From Armadillidium nasatum (lineage: Eukaryota > Arthropoda > Malacostraca > Isopoda > Armadillidiidae): 64,000 nucleotides of DNA. The DNA is taken from NCBI GenBank assembly GCA_009176605.1, contig SEYY01000113.1, positions 34,351 to 98,350 of the forward strand, written 5' to 3'. A program made the position numbers and the translations under genes. The notes beneath the pieces were generated by a model that was given only the letters and a program-made list of their open reading frames with translations, did no database searches and was not told the DNA's origin. Shown here one piece after another: positions 63,637 through 64,000 of the stretch (position 1 is the first letter of the stretch; every line of letters starts with the position of its first letter).

Positions 63637-64000
63637 CTAATCTTATGAAATGTAAGTTTTAAAGCCAATAATATAATCTTACATAGATTCTATACTTGCT
63701 TTAGGTATTTTTTCAACCAATGTTGCTATTCATGCTTATCCTATTTAAAGTATATTTTCTTTAATTAAATTACATGGTAACCAATTAAGAGCATGCAGAA
63801 GACATTGAAAATGCAACCACATAAAGGAATGCCAAAAATGAAAAATAGAACAAATATATGCGTGTTTGTAACTTGTGTAATTATTAATTTTTTATGTAAT
63901 AATTATTAAAAATTTATTAGAAAATTTTTTTTTTTAATAATAATGATAATCTTGAAAATACACAAATTTCTAAATTGCCGAAGATACCGAAATTAATGTC
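63637..64000. other. Intron, end of window
   Basis: AT-rich; nothing recognised. Confidence 0.5.

Overview
This window is animal nuclear DNA, most likely arthropod and probably a decapod crustacean. The evidence is GT-AG introns of 2-13 kb, degenerate CCTAA/TTAGG tracts (the arthropod telomere motif), an extreme load of (AT)n and (CT)n microsatellites, and several decayed Jockey-like LINE families. The species assignment is inference. I see no bacterial, viral-genome, tRNA, rRNA or CRISPR feature.

One host gene is supported: the middle of a plus-strand gene for a USP19-like ubiquitin carboxyl-terminal hydrolase. Ten exons lie at 201-470, 5422-5612, 15622-15743, 17726-17942, 22210-22436, 26654-26893, 37984-38124, 47022-47132, 50321-50503 and 50779-50997 (about 1.9 kb of coding sequence). 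In order they encode the second CS (p23-like) domain, a proline-rich linker, the catalytic Cys box, the QHDAQEF box, the first CxxC of the USP zinc site, a UBL-like insert and a MYND zinc finger. Phases agree at every junction from the second to the tenth exon. The first exon disagrees with the second, probably because of an 8-T run. The N-terminal CS domain lies upstream of the window. The His box and the C-terminal membrane anchor lie downstream.

The introns are filled with repeats. 0-5 kb: exon A, a LINE-A copy, a mariner remnant, LINE-D/LINE-B fragments. 5-15 kb: LINE-B pieces, one of them nested in a Ty3/gypsy-type remnant, a truncated hAT relative, a second LINE-A. 15-23 kb: exons C-E, a LINE-A end, a rearranged LINE-B, a small hAT element with a perfect 8-bp duplication. 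23-38 kb: a PHD-finger LINE (LINE-C) without its YADD box, exon F, a 650-bp (CT)n array, a hAT element with a BED-finger remnant, a Penelope-like scrap. 38-51 kb: LINE-D and LINE-B copies, short hAT-type elements built of hexamer repeats, a compound (AT)(CT)(AT) array, exons G-J. 51-64 kb: a fold-back hAT element stuffed with other repeats, a Ty1/copia-type element with both LTRs and a 5-bp target duplication, a rearranged LINE-D.

The most unusual feature is the set of 35 long (AT)n arrays, mostly 95-135 bp. They sit at transposon ends, at rearrangement breakpoints and directly against splice sites; exons A and D each have one on both sides. A second theme is a group of hAT-type elements (8-bp target duplications seen in four) whose ends or whole bodies are arrays of a short motif, with a different motif in each family.
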